Assembly (NCBI RefSeq): GCF_038003085.1 | Contig: NZ_JBBOOM010000001.1 | Location: 2,232,001-2,296,000, forward strand | From: Psychrobacillus sp. FSL K6-2836 | GTDB lineage: Bacteria > Bacillota > Bacilli > Bacillales_A > Planococcaceae | Direction of reading: 5' to 3' | DNA length: 64,000 nt | Shown: positions 1 to 8,308 of the stretch, piece after piece | Layout of the letters: every line of letters starts with the position of its first letter | How positions within the stretch are numbered: the stretch's first letter is position 1 | Made by a program: the position numbers and the translations under genes | The notes under the pieces: model-generated | The model's database searches: none | The model's input: the letters and a program-made list of their open reading frames with translations, nothing else | What the model was told of the DNA's origin: nothing

Positions 1-32
1 CATATCATAAATAAGAATAAATACAAATTAAG

Positions 33-80
33 CCATCGAACTAGTAATGTTCCTAGTCTGATGGCTTGTTTCTTGTTTTA
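33..80 (+). terminator. Imperfect hairpin followed by T-rich tail
   Basis: The arms GCCATC and GATGGC, with CTAG-containing inner arms, form an imperfect hairpin followed by TTGTTTCTTGTTTT. It probably ends a rightward gene lying before the window and may also stop the leftward anti-sigma operon. Confidence 0.5.
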
Positions 81-129
81 CTTGATGTTAAAAAACACTA
101 AAGCAGATATCTAATTTGCATAAGCACGG

Positions 130-957
130 TTAAGGAGTAAAGAGATTGTTGATTATTGCCACTAGACGCCACGCACCTTCTTCATCTTGTTCGAAAACCA
201 GGTTGAGACTTCTCCAATCCATTCCACTATATTGTTCGGTACCAGCATGATAAAACTCAACAATTTTTGAATCAGGAAAAACCGTTTTTAAATAATTGGT
301 AGGGTCCACTTCTTGATTTTGTGTATCGACAAAGACTTCATCCGATTTAAAGAATCGCTTTACTTGAAGATGCTTGTCGAAATAGTCCGCTGGCGTCAAT
401 TGTATTTCCATGTTCGCTTCTCCATAGCCCCACAAATACGTTGTCTCACTTTCTAATAGTGATGGTACCTCATTCTTTTCAAATCTTACTGTATCGTCCA
501 TCACAGAAAAATAAGGGGAAAACAGTAAACCTTTCTCTGTGTGTACATGACTGGATAGTACATCCATATCATGGTCATAGATCGCTTGAAGAATCTCTGT
601 AGCTTGTTGCTCGAGCAGGAGGGGATCATACACATTGTTGTCCTCTTCTTCGCCAGGCGTCTGTTCGAATTCTTGGTCAACGTCCTGATTAATGGGTATA
701 GGATTCTCTCCACCGGATGAGTTTGGATTATCATTTAATAGATTTACGGATAGAATACTAACGATTACGACAGCCGCCGCCGTAACCATCCCTACTTTTG
801 CTTTAATGAGAAACACTCCTTTTCGTTTTTGTCGGATTTCAGAATCTTCGATGGTGTCCATCACTTGTTGATGGAGGAGAGCTTGAGTAGACTGGCTCAT
901 GTGATATGGCGGAAATTCGTTTAATTTCTCCTGGACATTTTTTAGATTATCCTTCAT
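130..957 (-). CDS. Membrane-anchored anti-sigma factor for the adjacent ECF sigma factor
   Basis: A 275-aa protein with a cytoplasmic N-terminus, one membrane segment at about residues 52-70 (AAAVVIVSILSV core) and a large outside domain. The outside domain carries the pattern VHTEKGLLFSPY, then YLWGYG, then LTPADYFDKHL, which I associate with secreted or sensory Bacillales proteins. The N-terminus is short and acidic/amphipathic, as expected for a sigma-binding region, but no zinc HxxxCxxC motif is seen. ATG 957 was chosen because GGAGGG sits 7 nt upstream; an upstream in-frame start at 1002 has no such site. The gene overlaps the end of the sigma gene by 11 bp, so the two are translationally linked. 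Role: inferred release of the sigma factor upon an envelope signal; the signal is unknown. Confidence 0.75.
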   Translation of the reverse strand: MKDNLKNVQEKLNEFPPYHMSQSTQALLHQQVMDTIEDSEIRQKRKGVFLIKAKVGMVTAAAVVIVSILSVNLLNDNPNSSGGENPIPINQDVDQEFEQTPGEEEDNNVYDPLLLEQQATEILQAIYDHDMDVLSSHVHTEKGLLFSPYFSVMDDTVRFEKNEVPSLLESETTYLWGYGEANMEIQLTPADYFDKHLQVKRFFKSDEVFVDTQNQEVDPTNYLKTVFPDSKIVEFYHAGTEQYSGMDWRSLNLVFEQDEEGAWRLVAIINNLFTP

Positions 958-1471
958 GAGATTCCCTCCAATTCGGTTCATTTTGTAATGCCTTGACTGC
1001 ACGATGATAGTTGGTTCGAACGGCGGTTTCTTTGCATCCTAGTATTTGTGCTGTTTCACTCACGGACAATCCTTGAATGCCCCTTAAAATTAGCACATCC
1101 CGATATTTCTTTTTTTGCTGATTGATCCTACTGTACAATTCTTGTTTCTCCTCATGCCCTATCAGAATTTGCTCAGGAGAAAATCCGATGTGCTGATCCA
1201 AAGTTTCCTCATGGAAAGCCACATTCGTTCGACTGATCTTTGTTTTGTTCTTTCTCGCTTTGTCGATGGCTAGATTACGGGCAATGCTAAAGAGCCAAGT
1301 TTTGGGCGTCGCATGGTTTCGGTAGGTGCTCATACCTTTAGCTGCCTTAATAAACACTTCTTGTACGAGATCTTCTACATCACGAGTTCCTGAATAGTAA
1401 ACTAAAAAATTGAAAACATCTTGGCTATAGAGAAAAAACCAAGTGGAAATAATCTCTCTTTCGTTCTGCAT
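947..1471 (-). CDS. RNA polymerase ECF-type sigma factor
   Basis: A 174-aa sigma-70 family protein of ECF size. Region 2 covers about residues 10-75 (DVEDLVQEVFIKA and TWLFSIARNLAID are typical) and region 4 about 115-165 (VLILRGIQGLSVSETAQILG, then VRTNYHRAVKAL as the recognition helix). It would direct RNA polymerase to a small regulon. An ECF-like promoter lies directly upstream, so it probably activates itself. It overlaps the anti-sigma gene downstream. It resembles the SigM/SigV/SigX group of Bacillus, but no exact orthologue can be named from sequence alone. Confidence 0.9.
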   Translation of the reverse strand: MQNEREIISTWFFLYSQDVFNFLVYYSGTRDVEDLVQEVFIKAAKGMSTYRNHATPKTWLFSIARNLAIDKARKNKTKISRTNVAFHEETLDQHIGFSPEQILIGHEEKQELYSRINQQKKKYRDVLILRGIQGLSVSETAQILGCKETAVRTNYHRAVKALQNEPNWRESHEG

Positions 1472-1505
1472 TTATTTTGATCCTCCTATATAGGTCTCTG
1501 CTTAT

Positions 1506-1533
1506 TAGACGATTTTTATTTCATGATGTGTCA
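1506..1533 (-). promoter_or_regulatory. Candidate ECF sigma autoregulatory promoter
   Basis: On the minus strand TGACAC (1528-1533) is followed by a 16-nt spacer and CGTCTA (1506-1511). This resembles the TGAAAC-N16-CGTC consensus of Bacillus ECF sigma factors and lies 35 nt before the sigma gene. Confidence 0.6.
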
Positions 1534-1903
1534 AAAAATGGCGCGATAAGTTTTTTGTTCTAAACACTGGATGGATTTTACTCCAACAAGGAGGTAAATA
1601 GATACACGTATTGGAGAATTTGATGGAGGTGTTATTATAAACCAAAGCTGGTGTGACAGCGTATATATGGGTTAAATTGTATGTTTTTATTGTGTTTTCT
1701 CATCTCACGAAATAAAGGGAACTTCCTGGTTAGCAGGTGTTCCCTTATACGATAGGGGATTACATGGTCTTTGTTGAACTAGTTGCTAAAGAAGTAGAGG
1801 CTTCATTAGATTTATATTTAAGTGCTCTATAAAAACTGCATTTTTACATGGTGAGGTGAGCCGTACCATAAGTAAATGAAGTTCTTTTAGAAAAATAAAA
1901 AGC
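1534..1903. other. Intergenic region, no gene seen
   Basis: No convincing reading frame. A hairpin at 1715-1746 (AAGGGAAC paired with GTTCCCTT, plus an inner stem) is the only clear structure. A short string near 1858-1873 (GAGCCGTACCATAAGTAA) resembles one near 3699-3720, suggesting decayed repeat material. Confidence 0.4.
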
Positions 1904-1943
1904 CAAAAATGAAAAAGTTATGAGCATAACTTTTTCATTTTTG
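1904..1943. terminator. Bidirectional hairpin terminator
   Basis: A near-perfect hairpin (CAAAAATGAAAAAGTTAT paired with its complement) has an A-rich left and T-rich right flank. It lies just beyond the end of the DUF4153 gene on the minus strand. Confidence 0.65.
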
Positions 1944-1988
1944 CTGTTTATAAAGAAGATCAACATCCGTTACATTAATATTGCCTTT

Positions 1989-3236
1989 CTAATTAAAAAA
2001 GAAAGGAAAAGTAAATGTAACGAAAGCCGCCCAAAGTCCGTAAACTGGCAAATACTTAGTGACCGCATCTTGGATGGGTGAAGGTCCGGTCTTGTTTTGT
2101 AGAAAACGCATATATGAGACCATAATCCAAATAAGATTTCCCCAGATGAGTATGTTTACACCTAAAACAGCAAGTCTGTTTGGTGTAATCCCATAAGAAG
2201 AAAGTCTGAACACAATGGCTGACAAAGCCACACTGTCAATGATAAGCGCAAGAGCAATTAAGGAAAAATTTATATAATCTGAAATGTTCTTTTTCTCGTC
2301 TGAGTCGCTTTCGGTAATAGAAAATATGGTAACGGCCAATACACCAAGGAGTATTCCGTTGAAGGCTATCAGGAAATTGCGGTCCAAGAATGGATTTTTT
2401 CCGACCCATATAACCGTTATAAGATAGACCAACAATGTGACCAGGACAAGAGGACTAAAAATTTTAGCTATATATGGTGTAATATTCTTTGCAAGTTTAA
2501 GATTCATTGATACTAGGTATGCAGCCACAATAGCAAGAGCGGCAGCACCAAATAAAACGATATTACTAAAATAGAATTCTTCTATATCCAAGCCAACAAA
2601 GCTAAATAACTGCATGGTCAATGCCGCTAGCACCATTCCGCTAACTGCCATACTGGCGTAGAGAATAAAAAATTCCAAATTAAATTTAATATAGGCTAAT
2701 CTTGTACTGCCTTTTGAATATTCATTTCCTGTAAATGCAAGCCCTACCAATACCCACAAGAATATAGGAAGGTGTAAATAAGCAAGGATAATACTGTCTT
2801 TGTAATTTAATGGAAGCATATTAAGATAAAACCCGGAAATTAGGAACAACGCTGCAAGGGAATAAATAACAATTTTTTTCGGCGTATTATTGTAAACAAA
2901 ATACGCAGCAATAAAGGGAATTATACCAAAAGCCAGGTTAATTGGAGCAATTGCTTCCTGTTCGACAAAATGGAAAATGATTCTGGTGGTTATCCCGGCC
3001 ATAATGGCTAAAATGCCCATGAATAAGAAACTTTTTTGAAGCAAGGAAGATTTTTCTGAATGTGCCGTTTCCTTGAAATGCAATCTTTCATACCAAATGC
3101 CAAGAACCTGTGAATCAGGATTTTGTCCCCATGCGTCTGTGAATGACTTTTTAAAGGCTTTGGGGTCATTTCTAAACATTCTCTCCAGCTCATGGGGATT
3201 AGCAATATTTTCAATAATTAAATTTGTACTGTCCAT
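1989..3236 (-). CDS. DUF4153-type multi-pass membrane protein
   Basis: A 415-aa protein whose first 70 residues are soluble and charged, with a MERMF..DPKAFKKSF-like opening, followed by about ten hydrophobic segments. It resembles the DUF4153 family of uncharacterised Bacillales membrane proteins; no enzymatic motif is visible. ATG 3236 has GGGAGG 8 nt upstream. The gene stands alone between a terminator and a truncated Xre-type regulator reading the same way, which may once have controlled it. Function unknown. Confidence 0.6.
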   Translation of the reverse strand: MDSTNLIIENIANPHELERMFRNDPKAFKKSFTDAWGQNPDSQVLGIWYERLHFKETAHSEKSSLLQKSFLFMGILAIMAGITTRIIFHFVEQEAIAPINLAFGIIPFIAAYFVYNNTPKKIVIYSLAALFLISGFYLNMLPLNYKDSIILAYLHLPIFLWVLVGLAFTGNEYSKGSTRLAYIKFNLEFFILYASMAVSGMVLAALTMQLFSFVGLDIEEFYFSNIVLFGAAALAIVAAYLVSMNLKLAKNITPYIAKIFSPLVLVTLLVYLITVIWVGKNPFLDRNFLIAFNGILLGVLAVTIFSITESDSDEKKNISDYINFSLIALALIIDSVALSAIVFRLSSYGITPNRLAVLGVNILIWGNLIWIMVSYMRFLQNKTGPSPIQDAVTKYLPVYGLWAAFVTFTFPFFFN

Positions 3237-3306
3237 GATTATACCTCCCTCATAATTGTCATATTAAGTCCTACTTTCCTCAACAATGACTATTAATCAA
3301 ACTCTC

Positions 3307-3420
3307 TTACTTTTGACTGCCTTCGTCTCTTTTGTATTCTAAAATATCTCCAGGCTGACTTTCTAATGATATACAAACCGCCTCTAGAGTTGATAATCGA
3401 ATCGCTTTTGCCTTTCCATT
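3307..3420 (-). pseudogene. C-terminal remnant of a small Xre/Cro-type regulator
   Basis: In one frame the minus strand reads NGKAKAIRLSTLEAV followed by CQPGD-like residues (here SQPGDILEY) and a stop at 3307. This is the C-terminal half of the small HTH_26/YozG-type regulator family. A stop codon (3421-3423) directly precedes the conserved Asn, and the recognition-helix half is missing upstream, so it is a truncated relic rather than a gene. Confidence 0.6.
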
Positions 3421-3423
3421 TCA

Positions 3424-4103
3424 TGAAAAGCACCTCTCATAAGTACCGTTTATTAGATATTAACACGTTATTTATTGATAAACAATAAATATATATTCAT
3501 TTTTATATCATTTTTGTTGTTAATAAGTTATTAAGGAGAAAATAAAACATTCCTCTTTACAAATAATGCTCTATAGGGTATATCTCATGAGCCTCAATCG
3601 AACTACTGTTAATCACTATAAAAAGCTGACTTTGTGTATAAAAAAGTGAGCCGCAAATAAGCCAAATAAAAATTGAAGAACCTCATTTCGATGTGTCACG
3701 GGGAACGGTATCATAAGTAAGTGCGGTTTATAGAGAAGACCATCTGAAACGTTGATAGGACAATGATTTAGGTGGTTGTCTTTTATATTATGTAAATTGT
3801 CAAGTCGAACATTGTTGAAGTAAATGATAATGTAGGAAATCTTGTTTTTGTCATCGTTGAGGTGGAGAATGGGTGTCACTTTCTTTTGCCGATTCTTACC
3901 TTGCAATCTGACGTCCTTTTATTGACCTATTACTATTAATGCCGGTAGTAAATGGAATTGAGGCAAAAGAAAAGTTTAGCGAGAGCTAATTGATAAATAG
4001 AGTAAAATTCACCTTTTTTCAAAATATATAACCGGAAATGTAGGATTTTGTAGGATTTAATAAGTATCCGGTAAAATATTAGTATAAAGATATCCCTTAG
4101 GAG
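3424..4103. other. AT-rich intergenic region, no convincing gene
   Basis: A 96-codon open frame on the minus strand (3616-3906) has no Shine-Dalgarno site and no recognisable family. I treat it as chance or repeat-derived. The string GGGGAACGGTATCATAAGTAA (3699-3719) echoes the region near 1858. The right part is probably the upstream control region of gltS. Confidence 0.35.
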
Positions 4104-4117
4104 TGAAAGCGCTTACT
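4104..4117 (+). promoter_or_regulatory. Candidate CcpA cre site upstream of gltS
   Basis: TGAAAGCGCTTACT matches the Bacillus cre consensus TGWAARCGYTWNCW at every defined position. It lies about 350 bp before gltS, so catabolite control of glutamate uptake is plausible. The site could also be chance. Confidence 0.45.
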
Positions 4118-4468
4118 AAACAGGGGAAAGGAAACTTATTATAGAGAAAAAATTAAATTTACTAAGGTATATTAAATTTTTACCGTGCGAATACTAGGAT
4201 TTATTATTGGAATATAAGGATAGTTACCTAGTGTATCGGCATTAGTTTAGGGTGAATCTTTTGTTAAAGTATAGCAGCTGCAATCTTTAGATAGGCAAAT
4301 CTGTCGTGATCAGCTGATTGCATTCATTCGGCACATACGTGTAAATGTCAAAATGACAAGCTTTAACATATCCGAGGTTAACCTAGATCTTGATGAGAAC
4401 GGCTGATTGTTTGGCTGGGAGGAACTTCATCAAGCGAGCGGTAAAGCTTTTTAGAAAGGTGAAGATAT

Positions 4469-5653
4469 ATGATTGAACTTAACCAAATTACAACTCTGTT
4501 CCTTGCAGTAGCTCTCTATTTGTTTGGAATGGCACTTGTCAACCGGATTGGATTCCTTAACCGATTTCTAATCCCTGCCCCTGTAGTCGGCGGTTTGATA
4601 TTCGCTACTTTGGCACTCGTGTTGAAAACTACGGGGATTGTCGAGGTTTCATTGGATACATCGCTTCAGACGCTGTTTATGATCGCTTTCTTTACGACGG
4701 TCGGCCTTGGGGCAAGCTTCAAGCTCATCAAACTGGGTGGGAAGCTCTTAGTCATCTACTTGCTTTTGTGTGGCGTCACGGTGTTCTTGCAGAACGTAAT
4801 CGGCGTTTCGTTTGCCGAGTTGTTTGGAATTGACCCACTGTTAGGTGTCATGGCTGGAGCAGTTTCTATGAACGGAGGACATGGCGGTGCTGCGGCATAT
4901 GGACAGACGATTGAGGATTTGGGCATTTCCTCAGCCTTAACGATTGGGATGGCCGCCGCCACACTTGGACTGATTTGCGGTAGCCTTTCCGGTGGCCCGG
5001 TTGCACGTTACCTGATTAAAAAACATGATTTAAAGCCGGCAACAGGTAAAATAGAAGGGTATGTAGAGAAAGATGAAAGACCGATTCAAGAGCGGTCTTT
5101 CATGATTCAGGTTGCCCTCATCACGTTCTCGATGGCAGTGGGAACGTATCTAGGTGATTTGTTTACGAATGTGACTGGCTTCGTCCTGCCGTCCTATATC
5201 GGGGCGATGTTCGTGGCGGTCATTGTCAGGAATCTTGCCGATCGCTTTATAAAAGGCACGGTGAACATGAAGGAGATCAACTTAATCGGTGATGTTTCGC
5301 TTGCGATTTTTCTCTCGATGGCACTGATGAGCATCAAGCTATGGGAAGTCGCAGATCTAGCACTACCACTCATCGGCATTATACTCATACAGGTTATCGT
5401 CGTCGTCTTGTATGCCCTCTTTGTGATGTTCCCATTGCTTGGCAAGGATTACGATGCGGCTGTTATGATCTCGGGATTCTTAGGCCACGGGCTGGGAGCA
5501 ACACCGAACGCAATGGCGAACATGTCCGCGACCGTGAGCAAGTATGGTCCTTCTCGTACGGCGTTCCTAGTCGTGCCAATTGTTGGTGCATTCCTGATCG
5601 ATGTTGTATTTAGCGCGCCAATCATTATCACGACCATTAACTTGTTCAAGTGA
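4469..5653 (+). CDS. gltS: Sodium/glutamate symporter
   Basis: A 394-aa integral membrane protein of the GltS (ESS) family, which imports glutamate with Na+. Two homologous halves are visible, each with the family's glycine-rich re-entrant loop: MNGGHGGAAAYG near residues 135-146 and GFLGHGLGATPNAMANM near residues 338-354. The length is normal for the family. GAAAGG lies 9 nt before ATG 4469. The gene is single, with a strong terminator behind it. Its base composition is visibly richer in G and C than its neighbours (GCC, GGC, GTC and CTG codons frequent), which suggests acquisition from another Bacillales lineage. Confidence 0.92.
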   Translation: MIELNQITTLFLAVALYLFGMALVNRIGFLNRFLIPAPVVGGLIFATLALVLKTTGIVEVSLDTSLQTLFMIAFFTTVGLGASFKLIKLGGKLLVIYLLLCGVTVFLQNVIGVSFAELFGIDPLLGVMAGAVSMNGGHGGAAAYGQTIEDLGISSALTIGMAAATLGLICGSLSGGPVARYLIKKHDLKPATGKIEGYVEKDERPIQERSFMIQVALITFSMAVGTYLGDLFTNVTGFVLPSYIGAMFVAVIVRNLADRFIKGTVNMKEINLIGDVSLAIFLSMALMSIKLWEVADLALPLIGIILIQVIVVVLYALFVMFPLLGKDYDAAVMISGFLGHGLGATPNAMANMSATVSKYGPSRTAFLVVPIVGAFLIDVVFSAPIIITTINLFK

Positions 5654-5698
5654 TTTATTGAAATGACGGTTTTCAGATTAACTATTTCTGATTTAATA

Positions 5699-5740
5699 AA
5701 AAAAGCTTCTAGTCCTTGTCTATCGGCTAGAAGCTTTTTT
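5699..5740 (+). terminator. Rho-independent terminator of gltS
   Basis: AAAAGCTTCTAG pairs with CTAGAAGCTTTT around an 14-nt loop, followed by a T run. Confidence 0.85.
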
Positions 5741-6017
5741 GTATAGATAAGGCTGAGGAGGAAAAAAGTTTTCTTCCAAAAGAGAGAATCTTTACGTCAA
5801 CAATATTTTTTATATCCACAAAGTACACTCCTCGCATACCTATCCATGCAAGCTTATTTGTTAGCTCACGTATCAAAAACTTCTATATAATATAGGTGAT
5901 TATTAGTAAAAACATACTTATATTATTAGCTCTTCTCCTAGATGATTAGTGGTTTAGTCACTATTCTAAAAAATGAGCGTTACAGGCATTAAAATCAGCA
6001 AATAGGTGTACAGAAGT

Positions 6018-6290
6018 TTAATACCTAAGCTTGGAAATACAGAATGTCATAGAACGTTTTACATAAAGTGAGGAAAAGAAAAGCAATATAGAAACAATTA
6101 GTGAGAAAGGGATGCTTAAAGGTACTGGAATGTTAACGTCTTGCCAAATACTCATTTCTATTTTGTCCAGTCCAAATGTACGCAAAATGCCTGCTAAGAT
6201 TGATATTAATGCACTTGCCATCAACCCTACATATAGAATAGATAGAACCGGAATTGCTAATAAACAAAAAAATGCTTGGATTATTTTCAT
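6018..6290 (-). CDS. Small membrane protein paired with the bactofilin-like gene
   Basis: A 90-aa protein with two clear hydrophobic segments, at about residues 5-38 and 55-78. Its ATG overlaps the stop region of the upstream gene (ATGA-type coupling), so both are translated from one message. No family was recognised. Position and size suggest a membrane partner for the bactofilin-like protein, which is inference. Confidence 0.55.
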   Translation of the reverse strand: MKIIQAFFCLLAIPVLSILYVGLMASALISILAGILRTFGLDKIEMSIWQDVNIPVPLSIPFSLIVSILLFFSSLYVKRSMTFCISKLRY

Positions 6291-6952
6291 TTCTTTTTAC
6301 TCCTAATATGCTGTACTTTGGCATTAAGCGAGATTGAATAGCTCTCTGTGTAATAAAGTGTGTGTATAATACAATTATCTCCTACCGTCACAATATCCCC
6401 TTCAACAATTTCCGCATTTGTATTGGAAAGATGCACGTTTTTCCCTTTTATGGATTTGCAAATCAGGTTTTTCTTCAATAAAGAGATAGATAACTTATTT
6501 TTTTCTACACATATCTCGTCTGCAATAAGTTGTTCGACGTCACTTCTACCAGACAATTTTAAATGAAACTGTTCTGCTTGTATCTCCTTCGCTTTTATAA
6601 TTCCAATTACATGTAACTGTTTTACTTGTAAACTTTGTTCAATTGTTAGTTTTCCTGAACTGTTAATCTTAGATATTTTTCCATCCCGCAGTTTTAAGTC
6701 TCCCGCATTTGAAAGCTCATCAATTTCGCAAAAATCTTTGATGACACAAGCTCCTGTATTTTTAAAAATATTCGCTGAAACGAGAGAATGAAAAGAGCTA
6801 TGACCATGTGTGGAAATTTCCCTTAATCGTACTTCTTGGTGTAAAGCTACAGAACCTCGGATATTTAATTGTTCACAGTCTGTGGCTAAGTTTTTAATAT
6901 TGCCACTCGTAAAAGTTAAACTGCGGAGCTTTGAAATCCGTTCATTTGTCAT
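6287..6952 (-). CDS. Bactofilin-like polymer-forming protein
   Basis: A 221-aa protein rich in short beta repeats (patterns like LKLRDGKISKINSSGKLTI) ending in GDNCIIHTLYYTESYSI, the ending typical of YhbE/YhbF-type Bacillus bactofilins. Bactofilins form cytoskeletal filaments or membrane-associated scaffolds. ATG 6952 was chosen because GAGGTG lies 7 nt upstream; the more distal GTG at 6967 lies inside that Shine-Dalgarno site. The gene is second in a probable marR-bactofilin-membrane protein transcription unit, or has its own operator-flanked promoter. Confidence 0.65.
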   Translation of the reverse strand: MTNERISKLRSLTFTSGNIKNLATDCEQLNIRGSVALHQEVRLREISTHGHSSFHSLVSANIFKNTGACVIKDFCEIDELSNAGDLKLRDGKISKINSSGKLTIEQSLQVKQLHVIGIIKAKEIQAEQFHLKLSGRSDVEQLIADEICVEKNKLSISLLKKNLICKSIKGKNVHLSNTNAEIVEGDIVTVGDNCIIHTLYYTESYSISLNAKVQHIRSKKK

Positions 6953-6975
6953 GGATAAACACCTCACATTAATTT

Positions 6976-7020
6976 AATTAGTATATATTTTAATTACTAA
7001 AATATATTTTAATTAAACTA
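6976..7020 (-). promoter_or_regulatory. Candidate MarR operator before the bactofilin-like gene
   Basis: Two copies of an ATATATTTTAATTA motif (6983-6996 and 7001-7016) form a very AT-rich imperfect palindrome cluster. A similar motif lies upstream of the neighbouring marR gene, which is the reason for calling it an operator. Confidence 0.4.
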
Positions 7021-7119
7021 TATGCAGGTTTGTTTTGTCAATAACAAAAAATTGTACATAAAAGGCAATTTTAAATAGGCACGCCACATATTGAGACAAT
7101 AAAAAAAGGATTTCAATTT

Positions 7120-7542
7120 TTATGAAATCCCTAAAAGTTTTCCCATTAACTGATTTACATCAATTAAAACTTTTGCAATATCTGTTAGTTTTTCTTGTGG
7201 AAATTTCAAAAATATTTCTTGTACTTTAATTTCTCCATCCTTCGTTAAAACCATTTTCACTACTCTTCGGTCTTCATTTTCTCTAATTCGTTCTAATAGA
7301 TCTAATTTTTCTAGTTTATCGCACATTGATGTAACTGCTCCAGGTGTTACACTGAAAAAATCAGCAATTTCAGTTGCTTTCATTCCACCCTTAATTTTCA
7401 ATTGAAGAAGAAGTATAAGCTGGTTTTGAGATAATGATTCTCCTTCAGAGAGCATGTTGACGAACATCATAGATTTTTGCTGTACTTCAAGCATCTCTCT
7501 CATTATTATTTCCACATTGTACATTTGATTATTAATTGTCAT
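7120..7542 (-). CDS. MarR-family transcriptional regulator
   Basis: A 140-aa winged-helix regulator. The DNA-binding core is at about residues 48-95 (GGMKATEIADFFSVTPGAVT, then the wing RRVVKMVLTKDG). It usually acts as a dimeric repressor relieved by small ligands. It lies directly upstream of the bactofilin-like pair on the same strand with a 168-bp gap, and both promoter regions hold a shared AT-rich motif, so autoregulation and control of the pair are likely. The Shine-Dalgarno site is weak. Confidence 0.85.
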   Translation of the reverse strand: MTINNQMYNVEIIMREMLEVQQKSMMFVNMLSEGESLSQNQLILLLQLKIKGGMKATEIADFFSVTPGAVTSMCDKLEKLDLLERIRENEDRRVVKMVLTKDGEIKVQEIFLKFPQEKLTDIAKVLIDVNQLMGKLLGIS

Positions 7543-7560
7543 TTAATCACAGCCCATTAT

Positions 7561-7606
7561 AATATTTACTAGTTTAATTATATAGCAAGTATATATTTAA
7601 TTTTGG
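7561..7606 (-). promoter_or_regulatory. Candidate MarR operator before marR
   Basis: AGTATATATTTAATTTT (7588-7604), with a half-complementary TTTAATTATAT (7572-7582) nearby, resembles the sequence before the bactofilin-like gene. The location fits autoregulation. Confidence 0.35.
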
Positions 7607-7637
7607 TTATTGCAAATATCCTTACAGTATTAACATT

Positions 7638-7760
7638 ATGATGCAAGTGGAAAAAAGTATTTACAATAAAGAACTCACTTTGTTCTATCACTGTGACCCG
7701 TATTATTCTAGAGTTGCTAAGCAATTTGAAAAGAAATACGGACAAAAACCAGTCGATTAG
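7638..7760 (+). CDS. Short unrecognised open frame, possibly a gene fragment
   Basis: A 40-codon frame whose product ends YYSRVAKQFEKKYGQK-PVD, a plausible amphipathic coding composition. No good Shine-Dalgarno site precedes the ATG. The stop lies inside a small hairpin (ACCAGT paired with ACTGGT). It may be a tail of a lost gene; I do not recognise the family. Confidence 0.2.
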   Translation: MMQVEKSIYNKELTLFYHCDPYYSRVAKQFEKKYGQKPVD

Positions 7761-7781
7761 GCAACTGGTTCAATACAGGAA

Positions 7782-8159
7782 TTATATTGGGTATTCATTT
7801 AACCAAATTAACGCGTGTTCATAATTATTGAAGAAGTTTACGGATTCTTTTGTATTGGTTTGTTGTAAATAATTCATTATTTCCCCTTCATCAAGGAGAA
7901 ACGCAATTGCCTTGCTATGATTCAAAATATTTTCGTTGAAGAACTTATCTTTCCATGCTTTTTGAACAGAAAAATGATCTGGAGTGTATCCTTTTCTATC
8001 CACTAACAATTTGAATTTACGACCCTCGGAAATAAAAAGCTGACAAGCCTGATTAAAGCCGTTAAACCATTCACTGACATCGTTTGTATTAATCTTACCA
8101 ATAAGGTGCGTAACGATTAAATCTCCTGAAACTGTAGTGCTAATATTTTGTCCACTCAA
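7782..8159 (-). CDS. SpoIIAA/STAS-like small protein, hypothetical
   Basis: A 125-aa soluble protein. The layout (beta strands, then FKLLVDRKGYTP, and the ending NYEHALIWLNEY) recalls the SpoIIAA-like PF11964 family, where the last helix carries an ALxWL motif; this is a resemblance only. It starts at TTG 8159 with AAGGAGGG 9 nt upstream. It is a single gene on the minus strand. Function unknown. Confidence 0.5.
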   Translation of the reverse strand: MSGQNISTTVSGDLIVTHLIGKINTNDVSEWFNGFNQACQLFISEGRKFKLLVDRKGYTPDHFSVQKAWKDKFFNENILNHSKAIAFLLDEGEIMNYLQQTNTKESVNFFNNYEHALIWLNEYPI

Positions 8160-8308
8160 TTTGAAATTCCCTCCTTAGTAACAATTATGCGTACAAATCT
8201 CCTAAAATCAATACGTAGTAATTCTTAAAATACAACTGAACATTCAAAGGAAAATGCACTTGAGGGTAGCAAATAAAAAGATAGAAGAACCAACAGATTT
8301 AAAATATT

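Noticed and set aside
3616-3906. 96-codon minus-strand frame
   Set aside because: No Shine-Dalgarno site or family, and it contains a string shared with other intergenic DNA.
4118-4468. Possible riboswitch in the long gltS leader
   Set aside because: Several small hairpins occur, but no known riboswitch core and no terminator before the gene.
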